A DNA stretch of 64,000 bases from Leptasterias polaris (GCA_037783415.1 JAZGTN010000068.1:1364001-1428000), one strand, 5' to 3'. Shown: positions 24,819 to 36,023, counted from the stretch's first letter. Program-made: numbers and translations. The notes: generated from the letters alone by a model not told the origin.

Positions 24819-25345
24819 GGGGGGGGGGGGGGGTTAAGAGGACATGTTGGGTGCGTTCGATTAGCTTCCCCGGGTCGACCCCGGTCTGCTCATCCGGGTG
24901 AGCCCCTAACCATGAGCTAATCGAACGCCAACTTTCCCCAGCATTCACACCAATGCATCTTGGGACAGCCGACCGGAACTACTTCCATTTTGTAAAGAGG
25001 AAAGCTCATAGGTTCCGGGGGGGGGGGGGGGGGGGGGGGTTAGAGGACAGGTCGTAGGATCATGGGGGGGTTAAGAGGTAAAGTCATAGGATCATGGGGG
25101 GGTGGGGTAAGAGGCGTGTCATAGGAATGGGGGGTTAAGAGGACAGGTCATAGGATCCAGGGGGTAAGATGACATGTCATAGGATCAAGGGGGGGGGGGG
25201 GGGGGGGGGGGTGGGTAAGATCCATAGAGACACCAAAGTCATGTCCTCTCACCCCCCCCCCCCCCCCCCAATTATGATCCTACGACCTGTCCTCTAACCC
25301 CCCCCCCCCCCCCCGGAACCTATGAGCTTCCCTCTTTACTCCCCT
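24819..25345. repeat. Inner arm region with long G and C runs
   Basis: Several uninterrupted G runs (near 24,820, 25,018, 25,190) and C runs (near 25,250, 25,300) alternate with TAGAGGACAGGTCATAGGATC-like text, inverted around about 25,230. G4-type folding is possible. Run lengths are prone to assembly error. Confidence 0.7.
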
Positions 25346-25734
25346 GGTTCCTATAATGGGTGCGTTCGATTAGCTTCCCCGGGTCGACCCAGGTCTTCCC
25401 CCGGTGCGTTCGAATAGCTTTGACGTCATTCGCGGGGCTCACCTGGGTCAGCCCCAAGTGCCCTGCTTGTGGAGCGGGTCACTTGGGGCTGTCCCTGGTT
25501 CATGACGTCACGGCGAAAAACCTTCTCAATGGCCACCATTTTGTTTGTAATTCAGCGGGACATTTTAGGAAGTTTGACACACATTTTCGCCATTACAACA
25601 GCGTTTTTGTGAGCAATAAGTATTTTTTATTCGAAGCCGGGTGTATCACTGTGGGGTTGTACAAATTGTTTAATGTTGCAGTTTTACCTTGAGAATAATT
25701 ATTTTACGAGTTTTCGTGAATCCACGGAAAGTAT
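25346..25734. other. Unpaired core of the foldback element
   Basis: It starts with a TGCGTTCGATTAGC motif that is repeated in both arms (24,851 and 25,813, inverted). It contains two TGACGTCA-like sites. The 110-codon plus-strand frame at 25,360-25,692 has no recognisable domain and overlaps palindromic sequence; I do not regard it as a gene. Confidence 0.5.
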
Positions 25735-25987
25735 CGGACATACGGCACAAAATGGAAGTAGTTCCGGTCGGCTGTCCCAAGATGCATTGGTGTGAATGCT
25801 GGGGGAAGTTGGCGTTCGATTAGCTCATGGTTAGGGGCTCACCCGGATGAGCAGACCGGGGTCGACCCGGGGAAGCTAATCGAACGCACCCAACATGTCC
25901 TCTTAACCCCCCCCCCCCCCCCTGAATCCTATGACCCGTCCTCTTAAAATCCGCAAAATAAAGAACGTGTGGTACAGATTATTATGT

Positions 25988-26106
25988 GGCGGCCGCCAGA
26001 TAATTATGTGGCGGCCGCCAGATAATTTTGTGGCGGCCGCCAGATAATTATGTGGCGGCCGCCAGATAATTATGTGGCGGCCGCCGGATAATAAGTGGCG
26101 GCCGCC
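25988..26106. repeat. NotI-palindrome minisatellite, right arm (6 units)
   Basis: Six GGCGGCCGCC units with AGATAATTATGT-like spacers, the inverted counterpart of the left-arm satellite. Copy number differs between arms (6 versus 9), so the arms expand independently. Confidence 0.9.
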
Positions 26107-26488
26107 AGATAAATGGTACAAAAAAAATTATATCGCGCTCATGAAAAAATATTTCACTTCTTATTTCCTGGCACTATCCGGCTTCCGTACCTTTATCTTG
26201 CATAATTATTTAAAACAAGTGTCTTTTCTTTCAATATTATAAATTTAACAAACCGTTCTGTATGAAGACTAATGTCTAAAAATCAAGCAAGCTATTTTCA
26301 AAAATGCAACCAATAGCTCATACTATGCTCGACTTATTTTAACGACATCATCGTCTAACATACAATTAAAGAAGATTTACACTTTACTTTCCTTGAAATT
26401 TCAAAAGCTATCAACAATGTTTTCAGCGATTCAATGATATAGCTAACGCATTAAAACAGCACTGAGCCCAGCGAAAACCCGAACACCT

Positions 26489-26520
26489 AGAGTTTGTTTT
26501 ACAAACTCTAAATCTCTAGT
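26489..26520 (+). repeat. Unit terminus: hairpin plus CTAGT
   Basis: AGAGTTTGT/ACAAACTCT then CTAGT, followed directly by TTTTCTTTG as in unit 4. Confidence 0.65.
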
Positions 26521-28081
26521 TTTTCTTTGTTTTGCTTATTCTTCTGATAGTCGTTTGTCCGCAAAAAAAACCATACTTGCAAACCTTTGATCAACTTGAA
26601 ACTTAATGTGACATTAGAGCATAAAGAGCAGAAGGTGTGTGAGCAATGACGTCATGATGACGTCATCAGGTGTCAAATTACAAGCCATTTAAGGTCAAAA
26701 AGTGCCCTCATGCCAATGCCTGTATGTTTCTGAATAGGAAAGCTATAATATTCATATTTAAACATTATGATAGATCAAGATACGGGCAAAATTTGAAAAG
26801 TTAACGCCAAAATCACATGACCTTTACTTCGGAAGGTCAAAGTTTGCCTTTGTGCAATTCTTAACAAAAAACATTTCCTGGCAAAATTCTTAACTTCTGT
26901 TTGTCTGATCAACTTCAAATTTACACCATGTTAGAACCTTGATGAAACCTCCATCAAGTTAGTGTGACGTCATGATGACGTCATCAGGTGTTGAAATACA
27001 GTAAATCAAAATTTTATATTTCAAAGAATCATAACTTAATAATTACTGAATGGATTGCTTCAATCAATACATCATCGGACAGGCCTTTTAAAACTCAACA
27101 AATGCTACACAAAGAGTTACCCCGTTTGTTCTTGACTTCCCGCTCAAAATGTAAGTTGAACATTACGTTAGTATTAGCCCGCAGCAGAAGCAAAGGGCTG
27201 GTCGTTTCTCTCCATTGACCACGTGCAATCTTGCATGTACATGTAAACTGTACACACACTGCGCCATTGATCTCAAGGTTCAAAGTCCACGAAGACTGTG
27301 CATTGCTGGCCCATATTATGTACATGTACATGTACTGAAGCGTACAGTAAAGTTGATGCGTTATCCATGGTGGCGCTATACCAAGTTAATGGTCCTTTGT
27401 TACTGCACTCGTCGATAAATGCAACCATCCTTCTGAAATCTACGTTGTTCGACGGTGGTCCAATGAATAGCTCATTGCATAACCTTCGTGTGCCTTTTCT
27501 TGGCTTGGTGGTAAATATCAACTGAACGAGTGTATTTTGCTGAACTGTTTTGGTGATTTGAATAACTTTTGATAACTGAGAAAATGCAATCGGAAAAAGG
27601 TCAACATAAATTTGACTCTGATCCACAACGGTTTTTACGCGAATCTAACTTTTAGATCCTGTTGAATACTTCAAAGAAATACAATGTGACTAGCAAAATA
27701 AATTCAACATAAATTGCACATCGTGTAAACAGTAGGTTCTTATGCCCTTTTCATAATCATGACAAATGATGTTGCTTCACACATAAGGTAGCAAGCATGC
27801 GTAGTTTGATAACATTTATTTTTGAATTGTTAGTGATAGTCTTTTAATTTATCAGTTAAGCATGTTAAGTTTGTGACTATTTACATGAAAATTGTTATAC
27901 ATGTGTATCTAAACTACTTTATGGAGACTCATACAGCAACGATATCACTTTCCCCCGTGTACACTAAAAGTATAAAAGTAATAGGTTTGTAAACCGACTT
28001 TTTTTTGAAAATTAAAAAACTTTCAATATAAATCTGCTTACGCATTTTAGTAACATAACAGTGCCCCATACCCGAACACCT

Positions 28082-28114
28082 AGTGTTTGTTCTCACAAAC
28101 ACTAAATCTCTAGT
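28082..28114 (+). repeat. Internal terminus with compensated stem
   Basis: AGTGTTTGT/ACAAACACT around TCTC, then CTAGT. It has the same variant stem as 5,617 but a different downstream module (TCATTTTTAGTC). Confidence 0.65.
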
Positions 28115-28751
28115 TCATTTTTAGTCTTCTTCTGAAAGTCGTTTGTCCGCAGGCAAAAGCATAGTTGCGAACCTTGGATGACCTTGAAACTAGGAGATGC
28201 TGAGTAAGTTGTGACGTCATGGTTACGTCTTCAGGTTTCGAGTTACAGTAAATCAAAGTTTAATAATTCAAAAATTCATAACTCGTTAAATACACAATGG
28301 ATTTGTACAATCGACACATCATCGGAGAGGTATTTTAAAACCCAACAAAAGTTACACAGAGTGTGACCTCAATTTACCTCGACTTACGCTTCTAAACGGG
28401 AGTTGAAAAAATCAAAAATCATACCACAAAAACTATCTGGCCCACATGTAAACCACACGAAAAAGAAATGCCAGTCAAGACGCTTGTTACATACCAACGT
28501 AATGCCATGTGCGCGTCACTGAAGTGGCGTGATCCATTCATGCAGTGTTTTGACACACCACATGTCATCGTTCTTACAACGTGGTGCAATCTTATCAACA
28601 AATAGATCTGAATTCCGTTCATATTCAGCATGTAATTGTTCCCCTATTTGCCTTTCTCATGGCTTAATGATCAACATGGAATTAAAGACGAAGTTTCGCT
28701 GAGATGGCCACCTACTTTAGTGATTCGTACGACTTTTAATTATGTGAGAAA

Positions 28752-28883
28752 ATGCAAGCAGAAGAAGACGAACATTGGTTATGTTTTGATCACACACCGA
28801 GAAGGAAGGATGTGCCATCGGATCGTGAAGGGTGTTTCAGACCCTACTCACGGCATGTGTTTATCGTTGCTACACGGGACTAA
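28752..28883 (+). other. Conserved short open frame, best-preserved copy (43 codons)
   Basis: It begins MQAEEDEHWLCFDHTPRRKD, includes GCFRPYSRHVF, and ends in TAA five bases before GTAAGT. It is acidic at the N-terminus and basic in the middle, with two cysteines. Sister copies differ by substitutions and a few by frameshift. I recognise no family; the closeness of the stop to a donor-like site may be chance. Confidence 0.25.
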
Positions 28884-28887
28884 AACG

Positions 28888-29457
28888 GTAAGTTTTTGTG
28901 TGAACATCATTGCTTTTCAAAATGATTCTTTTATTTAATGCACAATTACATTATAAAGTTTATCCTGTATCATCAAGTAGTGACGTTGATGAGATGTTTT
29001 TAAAACTAAGAAACGTTTAGTATGAACGTCGAAGAGATAGAGTTGGGCAATGGGGGATTGGTATGATTGTTGGCTGTGTCACTAGCCTATAGTCAGAAAA
29101 TGGTCAGACTGATGAATGTTTTCCGTCAACTTTGTATTATGACATAATTATTTGAAAACCCTTCGATGAAGTTTCCCCTAATAAGGTTTCGTTTATAAGT
29201 TGTTCACATCAAAAACAGGATGTGCGCCTTCCACTAATTTTTTCTTGCGTAATTTCCTTACTCTGATATGTTGTATTGTTATGCGCCCTCGAACAGGTTG
29301 GTCCTGGAGAGAGCGCAATATCAATTCAATAAATTATTATTATTATTATAAAATCATGAAATGTTGCAAGTGTTGAATTTTATTTATTTGAGCAGTTTCA
29401 GCTTGACTTAATTTGCTTTGAGTCATACTTTGTTTATTGTTTTTTTTTCTTCTTCAG
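28888..29457 (+). other. Intron-like segment in unit 9
   Basis: GTAAGT at 28,888 and a pyrimidine run ending TTCTTCTTCAG at 29,457, equivalent to 2,427-2,987. Conservation of both signals across copies is what makes it notable. Confidence 0.25.
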
Positions 29458-30548
29458 AATATACAACACATCCAGTACCCGAATGTTCTCCAGTGAAAGA
29501 TTTCATACTCGTTGCTGTGTTCCATTCCCTATTTCTTTGCTGAGTGTGCACCATACAGGTAGAAATAGTTATTAACTCGTTAAAAATATTTTATTAGTTA
29601 AAATTCACGAGAGGCTTAAACTTGCCGTCTTCATGACTTGCCTTTATCTTGCATAATGATTAAAAACAAGTGTTTTTTATTTCAATATTATAAATTTAAC
29701 AAACCGTTCTGTATGAAGACTAATGTCTAAAAATCAAGCAAGCTATTTTTAAAAATGCAACCAATAACTCATACTATGCTCGACTTATTTTAACGACATC
29801 ATCATCAGTGCATATGTAGTTAACAATCAAAGTATCATGCACCGATACATAATGAGAAGCCAAATCACAGTATTTGAAAACCTGTTAAAACTTCTAAGAA
29901 TTGTAACTTAATAATGTCAACATGATTTGCATAGTCGGATTTATTAATCAATAAAGAATCAATACCCATTGAAAAATAAATAAACTTCAGTGAGTGGCAT
30001 TCATGATAGTTGTACTTGTGAGTAATTCAAAGGCTCGTTTTAAGATATGCAACCAAAACGAAAGGAAATTCGAAAAATTAATGTTGCTCTGTATGAAAGG
30101 ACAATATTGACCCTCTGCCCTTTCAAATAAATTAAATAATGTACTCTTTTGCTGACAATACGTTTAGTAATTCGATAAGTTCACCTTCGTTTTTCACTTA
30201 CAATTTAAAGCACATAATTAAATACCAATGTCTCGATAAGAACTTATCAAACGTCATAATGACGTCATCAGTTTTCAAATTTAGGATAAGGATAAGGATA
30301 AGGATCATTTTTTTAGCAACCAAAATAGGGTTGGCTTTAACAAAAGATTATTATTTTTAAAAATTCATATTGTGAGGTGCATTAATTTCCTGTGTAAACT
30401 AACGTTCAATCAACGAAGATTTACACTTTACTTTCCTTGAAATTTCAAAAGCTATCAACAATGTTTTCAGCGATTCAATGATATAGCGATTCAATGATAT
30501 AGCTAACGCATTAAAACAGCACTGAGCCCAGCGAGAACCCGAACACCT

Positions 30549-30580
30549 AGAGTTTGTTTTACAAACTCTAAATCTCTAGT
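30549..30580 (+). repeat. Unit terminus: hairpin plus CTAGT
   Basis: AGAGTTTGT/ACAAACTCT then CTAGT, followed by TTGAATTTG. Confidence 0.65.
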
Positions 30581-31116
30581 TTGAATTTGTGTGTTTGTTC
30601 CATCTCAAAAATACACATAAATCGTTGTCCGCAGACTTTGACATCCTTCCCAAGCTCGTACGGTCATGAAACTTGGCAACAGTGTTACACCTGATAAATA
30701 GATGAAACAGAAGTTTTGACAACATAATGACGTCATCCAGTAATTTATTGGGTAATTAAATGTAATTAATTTTAATCAAATTTTGAGTGTTTGGTTTAAC
30801 AACCAGAACTCACAAACTAAGAACGATAAATTCGTTGTTATTTCTTGAACACAAAGGGTACATTTAAACCACTGCAAGCAGTCATGCGACAATTCAAGAA
30901 TGTTTACTTTCGAGACACATTGTCTGTGAAGCTATCAAATGTACAATGTACATTGTGCTGGTTAAATGTACACAATAGTGTCTAGACTCCGAAGTTTAAT
31001 TTAGTACATACATTGTGTCAGACAATAAACCATTGTAAGCAGCCATGCGATAAGTCATGAATGTTTACTTTCGAGACACATTTGTCAAGGTAACTGTGAA
31101 GCTATCAAATCGTCAT
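30581..31116 (+). repeat. Left part of repeat unit 10
   Basis: It has the TTGTCCGCAGAC module, the ATTGGGTAATTAAATG segment and 165-bp-type repeats, breaking off in CTATCAAATCGTCATCC. The equivalent sequence resumes at 34,487 (CTATCAAATCGTCACC), so the retrotransposon interrupts this unit. Confidence 0.75.
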
Positions 31117-31170
31117 CCACCGATTCCACCGATTCCACCGATTCCACCGATTCCACCGATTCCACCGATT
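31117..31170 (+). repeat. 9-bp minisatellite (CCACCGATT), six units
   Basis: Six perfect CCACCGATT units lie exactly at the 5' border of the retrotransposon fragment. Confidence 0.9.
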
Positions 31171-31171
31171 C

Positions 31172-32126
31172 CCGGACAGTCTAAAAATAGGAAAAGTAGT
31201 ACCCATTTTCAAAAGTGGTAATACATATGATATTTGTAACTATAGACCCATCTCGATACTATCGGTCGTATCAAAAGTTTTTGAAAAAATAGTTTATAAA
31301 CGCCTAATGGATTTTATCAAAAAGTATAGTATTCTATCAGAATCACAGTATGGTTTCAGAGCACAACGCTCTACTGAATTAGCAATTACAAGTGTACTTA
31401 ATCAAGTCATTAAAGCTATTGCGAATAAACAAATTTCAATTGGTATTTTCCTGGACCTGTCCAAGGCTTTTGATACTGTAAACCATGATATTCTCATAGC
31501 ACAATTAGAACACATTGGTGTTCGGGGATTACTCTTGGACTGGTTCAGGAGCTATTTGACAAATAGAAAGCAATTTGTTTCATATAATCCCTCAACCTCA
31601 TTGCATAAATTAATTTCTTGTGGGGTTCCTCAAGGTTCTGCACTGTTATTGTTCATTATTTATATAAATGATATTAATTTGTAATTCTTCTGATTTGATT
31701 TCATTCTGTTTGTTTGCAGACGATACGAACTTACTGTATAACAATCACAATGTATATGTGGCTATGAATAATTTGAATGTAGAACTTCACAAAATAAGCA
31801 ATTGGCTCTTATCCAATAAGTTATCAATTAATGTACTCAAGTCTTATTACATAATTTTTAGCTCAAGACAAAACAAATATACTTGTAATACGACCCTTTC
31901 CTTAAATGGTACCATTCTGAAACAAGTGAGGAGTACTAAATTCTTAGGAGTTCATATCGACGAAAACCTCTCGTGGAATAAACATATAGATGCCTTGTGT
32001 AGCAAAATTTCCAAAAATATAGGTTTTATGAACAGATTGAAGTTGATTCTTCCGAAATCCATCCTGTTAACGTTACATAATTCCTTTATCCTTTTATATC
32101 TTAATTATGAGATTTTATCAAATTAA
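31172..32126 (+). pseudogene. Non-LTR reverse transcriptase, first part (broken)
   Basis: The frame is open from 31,172 with VVPIFKSGN, then NYRPISILSVVSKVFEKIV, an active-site block [13 protein letters not shown] and SCGVPQGSA, which are motifs of CR1/Jockey-like non-LTR reverse transcriptases. A frameshift near 31,678 moves the rest to another frame, where LFADDTNLL (the FADD catalytic motif) and TKFLGVHIDENLSWN are found. The usual GPLLF after PQGS has lost about two residues. The endonuclease domain is absent, so the copy is 5' truncated. The frame ends at 32,126, where a 1.3-kb insertion splits the gene; the thumb/C-terminal part continues at 33,424. Confidence 0.9.
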
Positions 32127-32640
32127 TTTGATACAATCCTTTATACTTGGCAAGGTACAATTCTAGTGCACTTATTTTAGCTCAGTGTTCTTTTCTCCTA
32201 ATATTACACATTCATTTTTCCCTTTTCACCATTGGTATGTGTACATAACAGTTTTATGCAAATAAGGTTTTCAGTCAAGGTTTCAGGCACTAATTATTCA
32301 TAACTCTGGCCAATGACAGTTGGTATGTTCGACCAATCAGCGGCTTGGTGTTTTGGCGAAGTTTTGTTAGAATGTTAGACCAATCAATAGCAGTGTTTCA
32401 TACCAATGGAAAACATAGTTAGTCAACCAATCAGGGGAGGCAACATTGAGCTTGGCATGGCTTTAGAGTACATGTGTCACTCTGTCACAGTTTACAGGTT
32501 TTCATACAAGCTGGTTAAAATCCCACCTCCACCCCTACATCCGCCTTGATTTACTGGAGCGCTTTTACAGGATGTCAAGGAAACCAACTCTAAATATACA
32601 CACAAATAACCTTAAGAAGTATTTTTGATTATTGTTGCTT

Positions 32641-32840
32641 AATAGACACAATCGGCGACTGCGTCACGTGACCCATAGTGGGTATAAAATGTAAACAAAC
32701 CAAGCAAGCAAGGCGCAGTGTGAATGGAAACGGTGGGAAGCAGCCATGCGTTTCCATTCACACTGCGCCTTGCTTGCTTGGTTTGTTTACATTTTATACC
32801 CACTATGTGTCACGTGACGCAGTCGCCGATTGTGTCTATT
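32641..32840. repeat. 200-bp hairpin with 92-bp arms
   Basis: Arms 32,641-32,732 and 32,749-32,840 are reverse complements with one visible mismatch and a 16-base loop. Ends read AATAGACACAATCGG...ATTGTGTCTATT. I see no target duplication at its borders. It may be a foldback MITE or a recent inverted duplication. Confidence 0.9.
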
Positions 32841-33047
32841 GTCTTTGGTTTATTTGTAAGGGGTCAACCACTCCCCCTTTATGTACCTATGTGGGGTTCT
32901 TGTGCTGTATTTCCAAAGCACAACTCCGGTTGACCTCAACATATATAATTTGTACGTATTGCTAACGGTCACAAACATTCCCTTTAAGCAACATGTAGTC
33001 AGGGTTGGATTAGGGGCAGTTTAAAGAGAGGTACATGTATATAGGTT

Positions 33048-33262
33048 GGACCTGGGAGTCTATTGATTTAGGACCTGGGCGTCCATTGACGGTATAATTT
33101 TGGACCTGGGAGTCCATTGGTAGTTTCGGACCTGGGAGTCCATTGAAGATACAAACTTGGACCTGGGAGTCCATGGACCTAGCTAGGGTCCTTTGGACAT
33201 GAAAGTCCTTTGGACCTGAGAGTCCAATTCTGTTGTCAGTTTTTGGGACCTGTGCGTCCATT
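33048..33262. repeat. Minisatellite of GGACCTGGGAGTCC palindromic units
   Basis: About eight copies of GGACCTG-GGAGTCC-ATTG, separated by 7-20 bp spacers. Each core can pair GGAC with GTCC. Variants GCGTCC and GAAAGTCC occur. Confidence 0.8.
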
Positions 33263-33423
33263 GGTTACAGTGTTTAAGGTTGATAATGTTTGACAGTTTT
33301 AGTAAGGTTTTAATGATGCTAGCTTGCCAAACATATCGGTATCTGACGAAACAGGTTAATAAAAAACTGTGGCGAAAAACAATTAAAATGTCTCTATTGT
33401 CCTTCCCTCCGAGTCCTAGTGTA

Positions 33424-33813
33424 ATCAATACTTATCTGGGGTAACTCAAATACACGATGTAACAAATTGTTTCTCTTACAAAAGAAAGCTGTTCGAATTA
33501 TTACAAAGACTGGATTTCTAGAACACACAACTCCGCTGTTTGTAGAACTAATGGTGCTTAAGTTTACTGACCTGTACAGCTTTAATTTCATGAATAAATT
33601 AAATGTGGTATATTGCCTGCCAATTTCAATGATTGTTTCACTCTGTCTTCATCAGTACATTCACATAACACTCGTGGTGCATCAAAGGGTGATTTTTATG
33701 TTAACTTCAACCGAACATCGTATTCTAAAAATAGTCTCATTACAAATGGTATTATATTTTGCAATCCCTCACGCTCGGAAGTTTCTCAAGAAAACTTAAA
33801 ACGTACTTCTTAA
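33424..33813 (+). pseudogene. Non-LTR reverse transcriptase, C-terminal part
   Basis: It continues the protein after the insertion: LIWGNSNTRCNKLF, then LLQKKAVRIITKTGFLEHTT, then in a second frame VHSHNTRGASKGDFYV and NSLITNGIIF, the usual C-terminal HxxxTR block of CR1-like elements. A frameshift lies near 33,610, so the copy is inactive. Confidence 0.85.
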
Positions 33814-33889
33814 AAAGGGTATTTACAAAGCCAATAAGTGATAACTGTTAAATGTCATTGTAAGCATATTAATTTTACTTAATTACAAT

Positions 33890-36023
33890 TTTACTTAATT
33901 GACACTCTTGAAAAATAGACGATTTGATAGAGCGTGCTGTAACAGGTGGTGACTTCATAATTTCTTACTTTATAACATCAGAGAACACATAAAGTAGCAT
34001 ACCGCGCCGCACAGTCTTATGCATGTGTTTTTTACCACACAGGCCATAGGACAGGAATTGTGGCGAGCGAAATCTGTGACTTTACGTTGGGCACTGGTGA
34101 CGTCATGATAACGTCGCACAATGTTTTAGCCTAACAAACACATCTACAGTGTCCCACAAGGATATAATTGAAAACAGTTGATCGGACTTATACTTTTCGA
34201 GATATGGTGGTCTCAAAATTTGCAAATTATATTCATGTCATTATGTATCATACAATAAACCATTGCAAGCAGTTCTGCAACAAGGCATGGATTTTTATAT
34301 TTACTGTGATACTATCAAATGTACAAATGTATATGTACTGGTTAAATGTACATTGTACATTATAGTGCCTAGACTCCAAAGTTTTATGTAGCGTTTAAAT
34401 TGTATCAGTCAACAAACCATTGCAAGCAGTCATGCGACAAGTCATGAATGCTTACTTTCATTTTGTCAATGTAACTGGAGCTATCAAATCGTCACCGACG
34501 CCACACACACGTAGATCCCAGTGAAAAGTAACAATCGGAGAAAACGGCGTTTAATGTTGAACGCTTTTTTAAATCCCGCTTTCCTTCAAAACGCCTGGGT
34601 ATTTTTAACTGGTTTTCTTACAGTGGAGACTTGATGCTTTGATTTTCATTTACATGGTGCTTTGGCTGCTTTTCGTCCTAAATTTAATTGATAGACAATA
34701 AAGTATGAAAGGTGTGTCAGTTTGTGAAATCGAAAAAAGATGCAAAATGATTAAGAGCTCGAAAAATTCTTTGTTCGATTGGTTTTAATGGCATGGAATA
34801 ACTCTTTTAAAAGCATTTATAATTTTAAACCATTAGTGTTTGTGAACAACTGAAGAAAAAAAATTGCAAATTTTACAGTAAACATTTATTGTAAAAAGTG
34901 ATTGTGGTTTGCAACTCAAACCTAATAAACCGGAAGTTGAAAATTTCAAAATTCATACTTTAAGAAATATTCATAGGGGGGGCCTACTTTTTACACACAC
35001 ACTACGGACAATTTTTATATCAGATTGTAGGTCCTTAAGCCTTCTCAAACTTTTCCACAGAGATGTTACCTTTTGAACTTCACTTATGGTTGAAATCATA
35101 AATAGAAAAAACACCCTTGTTGTAAAATCACTTAGATAACCTTGATAAAATCTCCATTAAGTAGTTATGACGTCATGATGACGTCATCAGGTGTCAAATT
35201 ACTAGGTTTTTAAACATTAAAAATTGTAATCTTTGAAAATCTATAGGGGGCCTATCAAATCAAGACGAAGAGACCGTCGGTTGCTTTTTGCAGATGTATA
35301 TAGAAGAATTAAAGGTCTTTATTTTCCATTGTGTGCGTGACATGTCATGACCTCTACTTCCGGTCGAAACCGGAAGTGTATTGTTACAATCAAGCAAGGG
35401 TCTGGTTTACAGAAATCGGGCCGGTGACGTCATAACATCTAAAAGCGCCCTCTAGCGGCAGGTTAAACACGATCGAAATACACTTTTACTAGATGTCTGT
35501 GGCGATGTTTATGACAATTGTTTCAAAATTGGTGTACATAATGATCTTCGTGCAGACAACATGTGTGGAGTTTCAGATTGTTGAAGTCATCATTGTGTCA
35601 CATGGTATTGCCTTTAAGGTTTACTTTTGAAGCCTTGCATCACAAAAACCACAGGTTTGACTCAGTTGAAACTTAGACACTGATAATGACTACGTAAATC
35701 TAAAGTGACGACATGATGACGTCATCAAAAAAAATGTGAAATTCGACCTGTTATTACGTATCTTGAGTAAACAGCAAACTATAGTCCAATCATATTTATA
35801 TACGCAATCTAAACCAGTTAAACGGTGAGCGGCTGCTCGCTCTATTGAATCAACCGCAAGGTTCAAAGTCCATCCAACGTGCTTGTGGTCTAGTCTCTGT
35901 TCAACCTATGGTTCAAGGTTCGCGCAACCCGATTTTGACATTACACTTTGTTAGTCTATAAAACAGCCGTCCATGCAAACCTCGCTACCTAGTGTTTGTT
36001 TTCACATATACTATAAGGCTAGT
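33890..36023 (+). repeat. Right part of repeat unit 10 and diverged sequence
   Basis: It resumes with GACACTCTTGAAAAATAGACG (equivalent to 23,180), then 165-bp-type repeats, a segment matching 22,850-23,060, a diverged TGACGTCA module (35,165-35,190) and a CTTCCGGTCGAAACCGGAAG hairpin (35,350-35,371). The unit ends at a degenerate terminus. No gene is evident. Confidence 0.6.
35991..36023 (+). repeat. Degenerate unit terminus ending CTAGT
   Basis: AGTGTTTGT faces a decayed ACATATACT arm, then AAGG-CTAGT followed by T-rich sequence. It is an old copy of the terminus. Confidence 0.5.

Larger units (their letters stand above)
24488..26189. mobile_element. 1.7-kb foldback DNA element with palindromic satellites
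   Basis: Terminal inverted repeats TACGGAAGCCGGATAGTGCC and its complement lie at the two ends. The host repeat motif TTGCCTTTATCTTGC is split, with CCTTTA(T) duplicated at both borders (24,482-24,488 and 26,190-26,196), which fits a 6-7 bp target duplication. Arms at 24,488-24,996 and 25,735-26,189 are complementary over their whole length, and an inner pair (about 24,997-25,065 and 25,263-25,338) is nested. No transposase is visible, so it is non-autonomous. The TIR resembles that of the element at 51,237. Confidence 0.85.
22548..26520 (+). repeat. Repeat unit 8, disrupted by two DNA transposons
   Basis: It begins with the GGATTTTTGAG module. It then holds a segment (about 22,840-23,530) shared with 33,900-34,700, the 165-bp-type repeats, a minus-oriented terminus, a Kolobok-type MITE and the 1.7-kb foldback element. 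The standard right end resumes at 26,190. A 100-codon minus-strand frame at 22,932-23,234 resembles nothing I know and lies in repeat sequence, so I do not call it a gene. Confidence 0.7.
26521..30580 (+). repeat. Repeat unit 9 (about 4.06 kb, with an internal terminus)
   Basis: It follows the unit 2 plan, with an internal hairpin/CTAGT at 28,082-28,114 followed by a module containing one 140-bp monomer (28,255-28,400). It carries the cleanest copy of the short conserved frame, an intron-like segment, an L2-like tail near 29,282 and a GGATAA run near 30,285. An extra TACATGTACATGTACTG segment near 27,320 distinguishes its CRE module. Confidence 0.8.
32120..33431. other. 1.3-kb insertion inside the reverse transcriptase
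   Basis: TTATC occurs at 32,115-32,119 and again at 33,432-33,436. Removing the sequence between them restores the expected reading LNYxILIWGN across the join, so a 5-bp target duplication is plausible. No terminal inverted repeats are obvious. It contains a long perfect hairpin and a palindromic minisatellite. The frames at 32,678-32,965 and 32,724-32,933 lie across the hairpin and are not genes. Confidence 0.6.

Noticed and set aside
25360..25692. 110-codon frame inside the foldback element
   Set aside because: It overlaps palindromic sequence used in the arms, with no recognisable domain and no match to any transposase motif I know.
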